Under the pieces are notes generated by a model. It saw nothing but the letters and a program-made list of their open reading frames with translations, was not told the DNA's origin and ran no database searches. Shown here piece by piece: positions 21,410 to 33,500 of a DNA stretch of 64,000 bases; within the stretch, counting starts at the first letter, position 1, and the number at the start of each line of letters is the position of its first letter. Source of the stretch: Persicaria tinctoria (taxonomy: Eukaryota; Streptophyta; Magnoliopsida; Caryophyllales; Polygonaceae); assembly GCA_037127255.1 (NCBI GenBank), contig JBANSL010000005.1, positions 79,613,160 through 79,677,159 on the forward strand, given 5' to 3'. The translations under genes were made by a program, and so were the position numbers.

Positions 21410-21818
21410 CCCACCGGGTCATATTCAACTTTTAGCACCTAATTTTATTCAGGGGTTTAATATACGGAGTATTATGTACACCTTAATTAAGTTGAATCGC
21501 TAATCAATAAAGAAAGATTAAAAGGAGGTCTCCCGTTTGAGCATATTTAGATTGATGAGATCGAGGAAACTATATATGATATGGTTGAAGAGTATGTGAT
21601 CAGTCAACTATGTTACAATATTAATTATTTTGGCCAAAAGTTAAAATTAATTTATTTTTATTAAAAAAATTATATTTATATACTTATACATTTATATTGG
21701 TATATTGATATATTCTTTATTCTTAAAATTCATGTTTTCTAAAACAAACAAAAAAAATCCATTTTAGAGAAAGAGGATCCAGTGTGAACAAATTGATTAT
21801 TCATAGTTAAAACCATAA
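21410..21818. other. AT-rich spacer
   Basis: AT-rich DNA without recognisable gene or element termini. Confidence 0.45.
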
Positions 21819-22508
21819 TCTATATCTATATAAACTCTTAATTTAAAAGAGTTTAGAATGATATGTCAATCTTAGATGCATTTTAGAAGTCTTAACCAAT
21901 CATATTTTTTTGCCATTTTATTTTATTTTCTTTAATTCTCCTTTTTTCTTCTTTTTCTTTTAATTATTTTTTTTTCCTTTAATTTGACTAACCATCTATA
22001 TCTATATAAACTATTAATTTAGAAGAGTTTAGGATGATGTGTCAATCTTAGATATATGTTAGGAGTCTTAACCAATCATATTTTTTTGCCATTTTATTTT
22101 ATTTTCTTTAATTCTCCTTTTTTCTTCTTTTTCTTTTAATTATTTTTTTTCTTTAATTTGACTAATCATCTATATCTATATAAACTTTTAATTTAGAAGA
22201 GTTTAGGATGATGTGTCAATCTTAGATTCATTTTAGGAGTCTTAATCAATCATATTTGTTTGCCATTTAATTTTATTTTCTTTAATTCTCCGTTTTTCTT
22301 CTTTTTCTTTTAATTATTTTTTTCTTTAATTTGACTAATCATCTATATAAACTCTTAATTTAGAAGAGTTTAGGATAATGTGTCAATCTTATATTCATTT
22401 TAGGAGTCTTAATCAATCATATTTTTTTGCCATTTTATTTTATTTTCTTTAATTCTCCTTTTTTCTTCTTTTTCTTTTAATTATTTTTTTCTTTAATTTG
22501 ACTAATCA
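21819..22508 (+). repeat. Tandem repeat, 4 units of about 173-176 bp
   Basis: Each unit begins TCTATAT...AAACT(C/A)TTAATTTAGAAGAG and ends with a pyrimidine tract and AATTTGACTAA. Units differ by a few substitutions, so the array is not brand new. Confidence 0.9.
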
Positions 22509-22873
22509 TTGGGCTTAATTCAAAACATTGAATTCAATATAATATAACTATTGGGCTTAACTCAAATTTATTTACTAACTATTGGGCTTAATTCAAAACA
22601 TTGAATATAACTATTGATTATGACACATCACATTTAAACAATGTTATAATGATATTGATATTATTATTACTGAGTAATTTAAAATATCTATATTTATGTA
22701 TTACACTTTACATAAGATTTTTTAAAAATAATTTTCTGAGATAATTATAAGATACATTTGTTATAAAGTTTATTTTATGATTTTTATCTTAACATTTATT
22801 AATATTTTATAATATTTTTATATATAATATTTTAGTTTTAAACAAACGCGTCATGGCGCGGGGATCTTACTAG
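21819..22873 (+). mobile_element. Helitron-like element with four tandem 5' ends
   Basis: The left end TCTATATCTATATAAACTC follows an A, and the right end is CGCGTCATGGCGCGGGGATC then TTACTAG before a T. This is the Helitron layout: 5' TC, a 3' hairpin (CGCG...CGCG) and terminal CTAG, inserted between A and T. The first 174 bp or so are repeated four times in tandem (TC starts at 21819, 21995, 22169 and 22342). No Rep/helicase gene, so it is non-autonomous. Confidence 0.75.
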
Positions 22874-22929
22874 TTATTCATTAATTTAGTATAATATAAT
22901 AATTCATATGTGTTAATGATTTTTTATAT

Positions 22930-23021
22930 GAAAATTATTCATCAGTCATAACATAATTATTTGTATTTTTTCATATGAATTATATACGAATAATTATGTT
23001 ATTATAGATGAATAATTTTTC
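22930..23021. repeat. AT-rich inverted repeat
   Basis: GAAAATTATTCATC...CATAACATAATTATT at 22930-22970 pairs with AATAATTATGTTATTATAG then ATGAATAATTTTTC at 22989-23021. It can form a hairpin of about 35 bp. Confidence 0.7.
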
Positions 23022-23464
23022 TATTAAATTTTTTTCATAAATCTCAAGCATTTATCTTTTTTAATTTAACGCTTTATATTTGTTCAATTCACAGATTACG
23101 TACACCATAAGAGGGATTCATAAATTATCTAGTATATCTATACATTTTAGTATGTTTGAAAAGTACAAAATCCATGTGTCCCTCGTTCATAACTAAATCA
23201 CCTATAGACACGTCCCTTTTAAGGTTCAGTATGTTTGAAAAATACAAAACACATAATACAAAACACATTTTATTCCTTCACATATTAATATATTATTGTT
23301 TCATATATTGCCAAAGAATCAATAATTTAATAGGAAGTTCAAGATTATGAATCTATAAAGTTCAACATTATATATAGTTTCAAATATATTAAAACATTCT
23401 AGGTTCAAGATTTTACTACTAAAGGTTCATTGTTTTAAAACAATAAAAGTTCAAGATTTTATAA
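23022..23464. other. AT-rich spacer
   Basis: No gene seen. A GTTCA(A/G)GATT(T)TA phrase recurs around 23335-23460. Confidence 0.4.
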
Positions 23465-24286
23465 CTCTCTTTTTTATAAGGTAATAATTCGAAGGTCAGA
23501 CAAACCCAACTCATCGAGAGGCCGACAAAGTCGGCAGACGGCGAACTGTCAAACATACAATCATAAAATAAAATGGTGCAATACAAAAGCGACAGACAAA
23601 CAACCTCAGAAGAACAGACGAGCCTAACCAAAAAAAGCTTAGGACAACGAAGACAAAACCGGAGCCAAGCGCCACCAAGCGATGACACCGTTGGCCAGCG
23701 ATGCATCAGGAGTCCTTGTGGGCGATGAAGACGAACCTCCAAGGAAATTTCCGAAACAAGGAGTTGCCTCAATGCACACTGCCTCGACCCTAGTCAGACC
23801 CGACACCGGACGCCAGAGCCCCAACTCAGACTAGGAACGTCAAGAACAACCGGGAACACCGTCGAGAACCACCCTCGTAGAAAGCGCACCAGAAAGACCT
23901 TTCGGGAGTTTATCAAGACCCTTTCAGAATTTTTGTTAAACCCTTTCGGGACTTTTGTCAAACGAGAATCACCTTTTGGAAATTTTGTTAACCCTATCGG
24001 GTAGGTTTATATATATAAAGTTTTTTTAAAAATATTTCCACGAGATGTCTCGGGCCCAAGAAAATTCCTTGGGCCCAAAGTACAATTGATCGGTCTAGTA
24101 CTAACACCTTCGGGCCCAAGGAAAAAAAAAACCCAAGGACCCAATTTGGGCAGGAAGCATAAACGCTTCAACAACACCCCAAAGCAACCGTCGATCAGCA
24201 ACCGCCAGTGCAGGCACCAAGGGAACACAGCCAGATGCGAAGGAGCCATCCAGCCGCCGGCAAACCCCGAACAGAGAGGGCATACG
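23465..24286 (-). mobile_element. LINE 3' region, left part (split by copy B)
   Basis: The minus strand ends GAATTATTACCTTATAAAAAA, like the tail at 49890 (GAATTCTTACCTAAAAAATA), and both share a preceding GGGTTTGTC/GGTTTGTCCGG phrase. They therefore look like 3' ends of one LINE family. No intact ORF; frames here have stops. The sequence appears to continue beyond the inserted copy B at 25514. Confidence 0.5.
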
Positions 24287-24529
24287 AGAATATATAGGGG
24301 TGTGCAGAAAAATCCGAAACCGATAACACGACACGAAAAAACCCGAAACCGAAAAAACACGACACGATAATGACACGAACCGAGAAAACATGGTTGTAAA
24401 CGGTTCGTGTTCGGGTCGGGCAAATCGCCTTGTCGGATACCCGACACGAACCGTTTAAATTTTTTTTTTTTAATTTTCAGGCTGGGTAGTATAGTACTAG
24501 TATAAACAGAATCCCCTATGTATCAAATA

Positions 24530-24617
24530 ACTCTGCTAGCTCAATTGGTTCCAAGTAAGCGCTTCCTTTCAGCTAATACAAAGAGACCCAGATTCGATTC
24601 CCCCTCTACTGCCTTTT
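24530..24617 (+). other. tRNA-like Pol III cassette in copy B
   Basis: A perfect box A TAGCTCAATTGG at 24537 and box B GATTCGATTCC at 24591, 42 nt apart, then a T5 run at 24613-24617. The position, 242 bp from the tip, agrees with copies A (263 bp) and C (230 bp). Confidence 0.6.
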
Positions 24618-24877
24618 TATTTGTTTTTCCTTAGGTTCTTTGAACTTTCTTTCCTAACCCTAACTCATTTTTTTTACAACAGAGAGTCGCCGCTCGCACT
24701 TCTCGCACAGCACACACGCCCCATCTGCTGCCTTTTTATTTGTTTTTCCTTAGGTTCTTTCCTAACCCTAACTCATTTTTTTTACAACAAAGAGCCGCTC
24801 GCACTCCTCGCAGTCTCGCACAACACACACGCGGAGGCGCTGTTGAGTATTGGCGTTTTTCTTTCGAATCCTCATAT

Positions 24878-24972
24878 CTCTCCCCTCAAATCCTCACAAA
24901 TCTTAGCATCTCTCCTCTCAAATCCTCACAAATCTTAGCATCTCTCCTCTCAAATCCTCACAAATCTCACCG
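24878..24972 (+). repeat. 32-bp tandem repeat, 3 units
   Basis: CTCTCC(C/T)CTCAAATCCTCAC followed by AAATCTTAGCAT, repeated three times inside copy B; the last unit drifts at its end. Confidence 0.9.
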
Positions 24973-25513
24973 TTCGACCCTCTCGAGTTTCCAAATCAGC
25001 AGATCTGAAACGATTTGTCGAACCTCTTAAGAGATTTGTGGTGACCATGGCTAATTTGATTAGAGGTGGAGGTCCATCCCGCCGCTCTCAGAAATCTGAG
25101 ATCCATCCCGCTCGATGTCCGATGAAGACGATGAAGGAGGACCACCCATCGAAGATCGAGGACAAAGATCTGGTGAGATCTAGAGGTTCATCCCGCCGAC
25201 CTGTCACCGAGATCGAGAGCGACGGAGATCAGATCGATGATGAGGCTGCCGTATCGGTGGTTCTCGCGAGGGAAGGAGGTGGTGGTTCTCTTTGGGTTCT
25301 GACCTGAAGATGAACAGATGGAGATGGAAGAAGGATTGTTTAACGGTTCGTGTCGGGTACCCGGGTATCTGACACGGAACCGAATACCTTAACCGTGTCG
25401 GGTACCCGGGTTAAGTCGTGTCGGGTACGGTTCGGGGAAGTTGGGCTTAACGGTTCCGGGTACCCGACACGATTAACCGGTTCATGTCAGGTACCCGGTT
25501 ATGCACACCCCTA

Positions 25514-25990
25514 GACGAGAAGGGGCGCGGGTTAGGCAATAGATTCCGAGAAGGATGACAAAAATTGAAATCACCAGACCGCCAAACGAGATCGGAGAAC
25601 GGGGACCCGAAAACCACCAAAACAAGGCCGAACGGAGCCCCGAGGTAGAAGAATTGGTGATATAGGGTTTGGAAAAAAAAAACAAATCAAATGATAGACA
25701 GGAGGCTCAGCAGACATCGGCCGGCCGCGCAACCCGGTAAAGACGAGGAGTACAGCTGCCGAAACTACCAAATTCGGCCACAAGCAACAGGGAGATGTCG
25801 AAAGGGAGGAAGAAGATCCGAAAATGATTTGGGAGGTGCAATTTTGGCCAAAAATAAGATTGAATTGGGGAAGATGAAAATGAAAGGATAGAAAATTAGG
25901 AATTTTGTGAAAAATTTTGGGGCTAACACTATAGATAATTTCTAGAGAGAAGGCAGAAGTCTTCTCTCTAGAATGGGTTCTATTTTTCAT
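25514..25990 (-). mobile_element. LINE-like 3' region, right part
   Basis: GC-richer DNA resuming after copy B. On the minus strand it gives broken frames with no recognised domain. Continuity with 23465-24286 rests on the shared flank of copy B and on composition. Confidence 0.35.
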
Positions 25991-26289
25991 TTGGGCCAAG
26001 ATTTCATAACTCTTGTCAGGACCTTTTTGAGAGGTGTTAGTATTTCTAGTAAATTAGGTAGAAGTAGACACAAATGCATGACAGTTGATTTTAGAAACTC
26101 TCAAACTACACTAATGTAGTATGGGATAAAATCACCACCTTCTTTTGTCTTGAGGAGAAGAATATGTATACTTATTTTGTTGATGAGAAAACCTACAACA
26201 CCCTAGTACAACCTATAACACTAGTTGAAGGACCGTTAAATACCACCACTAAACCTAAAGTACAGCTATTACACAATATCAGCTGAAAC

Positions 26290-27130
26290 AAACAAAATGA
26301 AAACCACACGTGACTCATGCAAACCTAAAACTCTTCAGTGGACATTTGTTTCCACATCGATGAGCTCCGAGGCTAAGTGACGGAAATCCCCTCTTAGGGC
26401 ATCGTCTTTTCTTCCTCCTCATCTTCGACACGTTGATTTCTCAACTTCTTCAATTATATTCACGCAACTCTATCTCACAACTGCACCATATCATTCATAC
26501 AAGGAAACAAAATATCTTTTTTCTGAACAAGATTTTTCTTAAACAGATATCCCTTTTTCATATGTATACGAGGGATCCCAAATCTTCCATATTTTCACTC
26601 CAAACTCATATATTTTATTAGCATAGAAACCGAATAATTCTACGGGCCCACCGGATTAGCGCTCAATCCGACCAACTCATCATCCACCGAGCTCATGTTC
26701 TGCAAGCTAGGGTCGTCGGGACCCTCAACTCTTCACTAGTCAAACTACAGAAATACAAGACCCCCACTTTCTCAACAGTGCCAAAGAAACTCAATTCTCC
26801 TGAGAACATGTTCCCCCTCCCTTCAATACCACCATCAGGGTCGGAGGACCCTTTCAACTATCATTGATTTTCTCATATGATGACTCACCAACCGTTTCTT
26901 CTTTTTAGAAGCTTTTTGTGACATCGTTGAAAAGGTTAGTATGGATACCCGACCATCATATGAAAAAGCCCAATCTAATGCCAACATATGATAACAAGCA
27001 CGTACTCCTACACTCTGTAGCGTAAGAAAGAAGTCGACAATAAGAGCACAAATAAGTATTGAAACTATAGAAACATACCAAAGATGGATAAAACTATTGG
27101 AAGTGTGTTTGAAAGGTGGTATAGTCAATC
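26290..27130 (-). pseudogene. Possible third ORF downstream of copia pol
   Basis: The minus strand from about 26930 reads MSQKASKKKKRLVSHHMRKS, and further on KIYEFGVKIWKIWDPSYTYE, broken by stops. It lies downstream of the integrase-RT-RNase H remnant at 27926-29880 on the same strand. Copia elements of the Sirevirus lineage carry an extra ORF in this position, and the reading fits one, but I cannot name a conserved domain with confidence. Confidence 0.35.
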
Positions 27131-27925
27131 AGATTGCTAAGGACCATCTAGTTGTGCAGAGAGTCGGCAAGGCTTACTTCCTTTTCAAAAATCGACACAA
27201 TGTTCATTTCATATACATCTTTCACTCCATGAGGGTCACTGAAACCCTTTTCAATACATTATACAATCTCTTCTTTTTCTACTTCCATTTTGAGGATCCA
27301 TCTTCTAAAGCTCTTTTTTTTATGGACAACCACAATCTTTTCTTCTCACCATTTTCCGTTTCTCCACCCCCCACCCTCTTCAAAAATAGTTGTTGTAGTA
27401 CCCATGCGGACCACCTACACAATAGACATATCCCAAGTAGCACAAGTCCCACTAGGCAATATATAGACACACAAATGAAATGGATTAGCAACAAATAGTG
27501 TCAATAAGATAAGATGTAGGTAGGATTAGCACAGAGAGAAGTCAAACAAAAATATCTCAAGAAGGCTATAAAACAAGGGGTCATAGACACATTGTGTAAA
27601 ATAAGGTCAGGAATTGGCTGAAATCAATAATCATTATGGCTTATGATGAGGATCCTGTAGATCAAGTCGGTTTTTATACAGAATATAAAGAAAACTTTTC
27701 ACATAGGGTGCTGCCAAATATCAACCATAAAAGTTAGGGAACAGAAAAGTGAATGAAAACATATACATCATTCAAACACGAGGGTACTCAGTATATGATG
27801 AACCAAGATGAGTAAAAGTATATACCAACCCATTATAGCCAATCATCAAGGATTTTAGATCAAATACTCCTAATTGAGAGAAATCGTCCGTGAGTTTAGT
27901 TTAACCTTCATGAAGGGTTCTCTAT
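27131..27925 (-). other. Retroelement-derived spacer
   Basis: No domain recognised. It lies between the copia RNase H end and the possible third ORF, and probably belongs to the same decayed element. Confidence 0.35.
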
Positions 27926-29880
27926 TCAACGCCTTGTGAAAATATTAGCCACATGATCTTTTGTGCGACATAAATTCATCCTAACATATTTTTTATCAAC
28001 ATTGTCTCTCAAGAAGTGGTGCCTCACATTTATATGCTTGATTCTATAATGTTGGACAAGGTACTTAGAGATGCTAATGGCACTAGTGATGTCACCCAAA
28101 ATAGGAACAGATTTGTAGGTTATACTATAACCACCTAGAGCACAACAAGCTACAACAGCAACATACGCTGCCTTAGCAGTTGACAGAGCCACAAAGTTTC
28201 GCTTTTTTTAGCCTTAATACATGAGGAAAGGACCTAAGAAGTGGGCCATCCTTGAAGTGCTCTTTCTGTCAACCGCGAATTAATTACCCAGCAAAGCCCG
28301 CATTAGAATACCCAATTAGATCAAAGAGGCACCCTTTGGAGTACCATAGACATAGGTCATCAGCCCCTTTCAAGTACCCTAATATCCTTTTGACTTGCTT
28401 CAAATGAGACTATTTTGGATTTTCCTAAAAGCAAGTACACAAGCCAACACTATACATAATGTCAAGACGAGAGGCAGTAAAGCAAAGAAGAGACTCGATC
28501 ATTACTTTGTACAAGGTCTCATCCACGTCCTCTCTTTTTTCGTTAGTGCACATCTTTGTTCGAAGGGAGATGGGGGCATCATATGCCTTTGAATTCTCCA
28601 ACCCGTACTTCTTCAACAAGTCCTTCAAGTATCTTTGCTGATGGACCTGAGTACCGTCTGGGCCTTAAAGGATTTGTAGTCTCGGAAAATATGGAATTTC
28701 TCCAATAAGACTCATTTCAAACTCAATACTCATGAGGTCTTGAAACTTCTTCATAGGTAACGGGTTAGTGGAACTAAAAATAATAGGAAGAGGGTCTTGT
28801 CAACCAATCCCCTCCTTAATATTTTTAGGCTCAACCATGGAGATGAAGGCATTGAAAGTGAAGAAGGTGGGACTCGGATGGTCACAATCCGAGTCATTTC
28901 TACCACTCACAGAGATGATTCCAATCCCTTGTAGTCATAGAGAGGACCGAGTTTGTGTAGGTAGGCGGATGTCCCCAAAATCTTTGCTCTTTTGTTTGTA
29001 ATTTCAGACCTCTAGTTACGAAGAGTTGACAAATGAGGGTCCAAACACAACCCCTATAGTGTATTCTGGTGGAGTAGACCCTTGAGAACCGAGGGTCCCA
29101 TGGCCCTGTTCACTTTCAGAATTAGGAACGGTTGCATTTGGCTCAACTAAGGTCCTTGTAACAACAGGGTTAACATGGTCCACATTTTCAAAGACCGAAG
29201 CATGAGAGGATATTTTTGGTTCAATTGTGCCCAAAGTCATTCTTGGAGGCTCATCTTCTTGATCTTCTTCATTTCTTCTCATGTTCAGAAAATCGTTGCT
29301 CGTCATTTCATTGGGCGCCGGTCACCGGAACCTATAACAAGGTGTTATTGCAAAATTGTTCATAAAAAACAACATGAATACTCTCCTCCATAATTTTCCT
29401 CTTTTTGTTGTACACTTTGTACGCCTTGTTGTGAGGAGTGTACGTAACGAAAACAGCCTCATAACTTATTGGGTCAAATTTTCTCAGGGTCTTCTTCCAA
29501 TTATCATGAACAAAATGAACAAAACACATGTTGCCAAATACACGTAAGTAGGCGGCTAGATGTTCTGGTTTCTTCCCTTTAACAATTCATATGTCATTTT
29601 GTCCAATAAAGGACATATCATGGCCCTATTAAGGATATAATAAGCGATGTTGATGGCTTTAGCCCATAGATGTCTCGGATTGTTATTGGAATTCATCATG
29701 GTTCTTGCCATATTCTCCAAGTCCTGTTCTTTCGCTTCACTACCCCTGCTGAGGGGTCCTCCCCAAGGACTCCTCGGGGCTGAGAAGGTGTGAGTGATTC
29801 CATACTCCTGCAAAATATCTCAAACTTGGCATTCTGAACTGAAGTGTCGTGGTCACACTTGATTACTTATGACGCCGTGA
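27926..29880 (-). pseudogene. Ty1/copia pol remnant (integrase, RT, RNase H)
   Basis: Domains in copia order on the minus strand. Integrase core tail at 29813-29556 (GITHTFSAPRSP, then ENMARTMMNSNNNPRHLWAK). Integrase C-terminal region at 29529-29332 (KFDPISYEAVF...KAYKVYNKK...EESIHVVF). RT end at 28628-28425 (DLLKKYGLENSK, LYKVMIESLLCFTASRLDI). RNase H at 28192-27926 (ALSTAKAAYVAVVACCALGG, HYRIKHINVRHHFLRD). The copia order integrase before RT distinguishes it from gypsy. Stops, frameshifts and a missing gag and central RT show it is dead. Confidence 0.88.
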
Positions 29881-30598
29881 TGAGTTAATCAAGAGGGGAA
29901 TTTTTTTTAAAATAAGTTAAAGAGGGGAACTATTTCTACACTTCTTACGTATCTTTCATGTTGTCCTTTGATGCTTTGATTTCTTTTAATCTATCCTCGA
30001 CAAATTCGGAAAAATGGTTTGGAGGACCAATTGTCCAATTGGACTTGGTACATTTCATCCACTTAGACCTTCTTATTCGTTAAAAAAATATATATATAAA
30101 TAAATAAAACTACCTATGTTACTTGATGTGTTTTGAGCATATATGTACAGATTTGTGGATCAGCTTCATTATGAAGAGATTTGTGGATCAGCTACCTATG
30201 TTACTTTATTCCACCTATAAATCAATTATTTAATTGCATTAACACACTTTTTTAATTCCAAATCTCAAGTTTATAATACAAATACAATCATACATTTCCT
30301 TTCATGCATCAAGCCATGCTTGCCTGCAACATAATTTGTGTATGCAGCTCAGGTGCTCAAGTAGATTTTGTGTACTTTGATTTTTGAAATATACTGTAAT
30401 TCTTTGCCCTTTAAAAAACATATAAACTGATTGATTTCCATGAGACTGTAGCAGTGGTGTATTTTTTAAACAAACGCTTCACTGACCTTACAAGCATCAC
30501 TTGTATTGCATGTACAAGGAGGTTAAAAATGCAAAATATGATACACCTGTAAAAAATATATAAATTCTCAACACAAATATGAACACCCAACAACTCAT
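29881..30598. other. Spacer downstream of the kinase gene
   Basis: AT-rich, no gene recognised. The final 200 bp should contain the kinase 3' untranslated region. AGATTTGTGGATCAGCT occurs twice (30149 and 30178). Confidence 0.4.
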
Positions 30599-33500
30599 CT
30601 ACTTTGAATACTTCGCTATCAACTTATCCACATGAATGATTATGTCGCTGATACGGGGCCGTATTGTGGCTTGTGGCTGAAGCATCCATGTCACAAACTC
30701 GTGAAGTGCTTCTGGGTACTTGGGGCTGCCTGTGCCCGCTGGCCACTTTACCTGAGCATTTACAATAGCCAACTTTAGGCTTCCTCCTGATTCTCCTATT
30801 GCATACTCGAATGGAGAAACACCGTACCTACAATACAAGGGTAGGAAAGAGGTTTGTTTCAATAGTGATGAGTTGAGGCATTTCATGTCAGCAAGGGTTT
30901 TTTGCTGCATAAAATTACATTTTGCCAACAAATAAATAATGAAGATCTTTAGTTTCTGATCCTACAATATAACACCATTTAGAGTCAAGAAATTGGCAGG
31001 GCTTTTTCAACTGAAAAGTACTTACATTATTGCATATAAGGTGCAACCTAAAGACCAAATATCAGTTCTTTCATCAATATCAGCATGACTTGGACAGTCC
31101 CACAATTCAGGAGCACGGTAAGGGGCTGAACTGTGCTCAGATGCCCATTCCTATTGAATCACCAAAATGAAGTTTGAATATTGAGCTCAGTGCAATATTG
31201 ACAAGCATTTGGAATCCTAATATTTTGTCATGCCAGAGTAATCATATAATAAATAAAGGAAACGGTATCAACAAGCTGCCTCGGTCTGAAAGTAACCACC
31301 AAAAATTCTTTAGTGCACTGAAATACACTTGCAATTTGAAATTCTACTGAATCAGAGGAAAAGAAACAAGCAAACTTCTGTTGAAATTCTTACACAGAAG
31401 GTTTTGATAAGCATTAAAAAACAAATTCAAAATAGGGCATGTTTACTCAAAAGATTTTACATGAAACTAAAGCAGTTTTAAATAGGCTACTAAATTCACA
31501 TGGTATGTTGTTACTAAGCATGAGACTACAGCAGATTACTGGGCTACAGACAAGACATGATTTAGTCAAAATGATCCCAGCCATTGACGCAAGAAATATT
31601 CATGATCAACTCAGAAATAAGGGCTCGTTTGGTTTAAATTGTGGAAAGGCAAAGGGAAAGGAAATGAATGTAGTTCATTTATAGTCCAAGATACATTGTT
31701 TAAAATTTTAATCATTACCCTCTTCTCCCAACTTTTCATACAAAACTGGTTTTGGTTCCCACATTTCAATTACCTATTTGAACAATGGGTAACCGTATCT
31801 TCTATACTCCTCTAATCATTACCCGTCCTATCTTATTTTCATACAAAAAATAGCATTCTTCTCTTATCTAGACTCACAAAACTTATATACAGTATATTTT
31901 TCCATACAAAGTTTATTTTCATTCCGTTTACCGTATACGATATTATACCAAACGAGCCCTAATGATAACTACTTGTAAGGAAGCATAAAGTGAAATAATT
32001 TTCTAAATGTAAAGGTGAATGCCGACTATTTGCCAACAATAATTGGGAAACTTGACCAAAAGAGGTAAATAAAGGGATATATGAAGCTTCCATTAATACT
32101 GAAAAATAATAGACTGAAATTCTGAAACTTCTTACAAAAAGACAAAAGAATAAAGAAGAAAATTTATCCCATTATGAAAGTCATGGATATTTTCATTCCA
32201 GGACATTCCACAATTTGAAATTGTCAATCCACCTACTAATCTTATTAAATTTGAATGTTATAAAAATAAAATAAAAATCAATAAGCTATTTACTTTAAAA
32301 TCAATGATAAAAACTTAAACGCAGTTACTTAGTTACACAGTGAAAAATATAATTAAAAAAAGATTAATCGTTTTTCACCTCATCCCCGTACTATCTACTG
32401 TTAGGATTTTCATTTGGCATTAGTATTTCAGTTTTGAAAATAAAAGATTAAGAAAAAGGGTCTATATTATTGTTTTCTTTACAAGTACGGGTGCTTTGGT
32501 GTTTTCAGTCGATCCTTGTTACGTTTCAAAATTTTCCCAGGGAATAAAATCACTATTTCAAAACATAAAGGGTACTGGGAAGAAAATGGCCAAACTATGA
32601 GATACCTGGATTAACATTTGATGGTTTTAAATTGAAAGCTGGCATCCAATACAAAAGAAAGCAAAACAGAAGAGCAAACACCTGCAACTGCAAGGCTTCA
32701 GTACGTGAGCGGATTTTCTGCCTTGCAGGTCGAGCACTACTGAAATCCATCAATATAGCAAGAGGAGCTTGCCCTGTTCTGTGTGTGATCAGAACGTTGC
32801 CAGGTTTCACATTATTATGTGTATAAGGTGGGTCAAAACTGTGTAAATGATTCAGCCCTGCACATAACTGCATCGAAGGATTATTTTTCCAATTTTGAGC
32901 TATGTACATTATGAAAACATCAGCCCCATAAACTAACAATTTGCAAAGCCCAAACAGTATACTGTTTTAGCCTCAAGGCTAAAAAAAGTAGGATATATTT
33001 CTAGTTTTCAAGGCTGAACGATTGGCAGAAAAGGTATTCATCAAGGTTAAGTACTGTCAAAACAATACAAAAGAAAAAATTGGCATTTTATATCATAAAG
33101 TAATTTAGGCAGTGGATTTGGCTGCTATATATGGTCTTACACAAAACCAAAACCGACGATGTAAACATGAAATAGGAAAAATGAGCAGTTGCATGCAATT
33201 AGCTTCACATATGCATTTATAAATGAACTGTTTACTCACCTGTCTAAATATCTGAAGAACATCTTTTGTAGAAAACACCTTTTTTACTGTAGCAGATTTA
33301 GCACTGTCAACTAATGTTCCATCCAGATGAACAGGGAACAGCAAATATGCTTCATGGTTCCAACTTTGTGTTTGGCTATCCTAGTCAATGGAATTAAGTA
33401 TTTCTTTAGTAACCAACAAATCAGGACACTGAAATAGAACAACCAGAAGTTTTTCATTTTCCAGAAGGAGCAAAAGACAAAATTTTGGAAGCAAGAAATA

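Larger units (their letters stand above)
24295..25513. mobile_element. hAT-like element with TAGGGGTGTGCA ends (copy B)
   Basis: A 1219-bp element with the same tips (TAGGGGTGTGCA and TGCACACCCCTA) and the same CGAAACCG/ACACGACACG and GGTACCCGG subterminal blocks as copy A. The flanks share ACGAGAA (24284-24290 and 25515-25521), but with TATA and G extra at the junctions, so the duplication is imperfect. The interior holds a tRNA-like cassette, a 119-bp duplication (24609 and 24728), a 32-bp triple repeat and a short frame (25038-25307) of low-complexity, unrecognised protein. No transposase. Confidence 0.85.
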
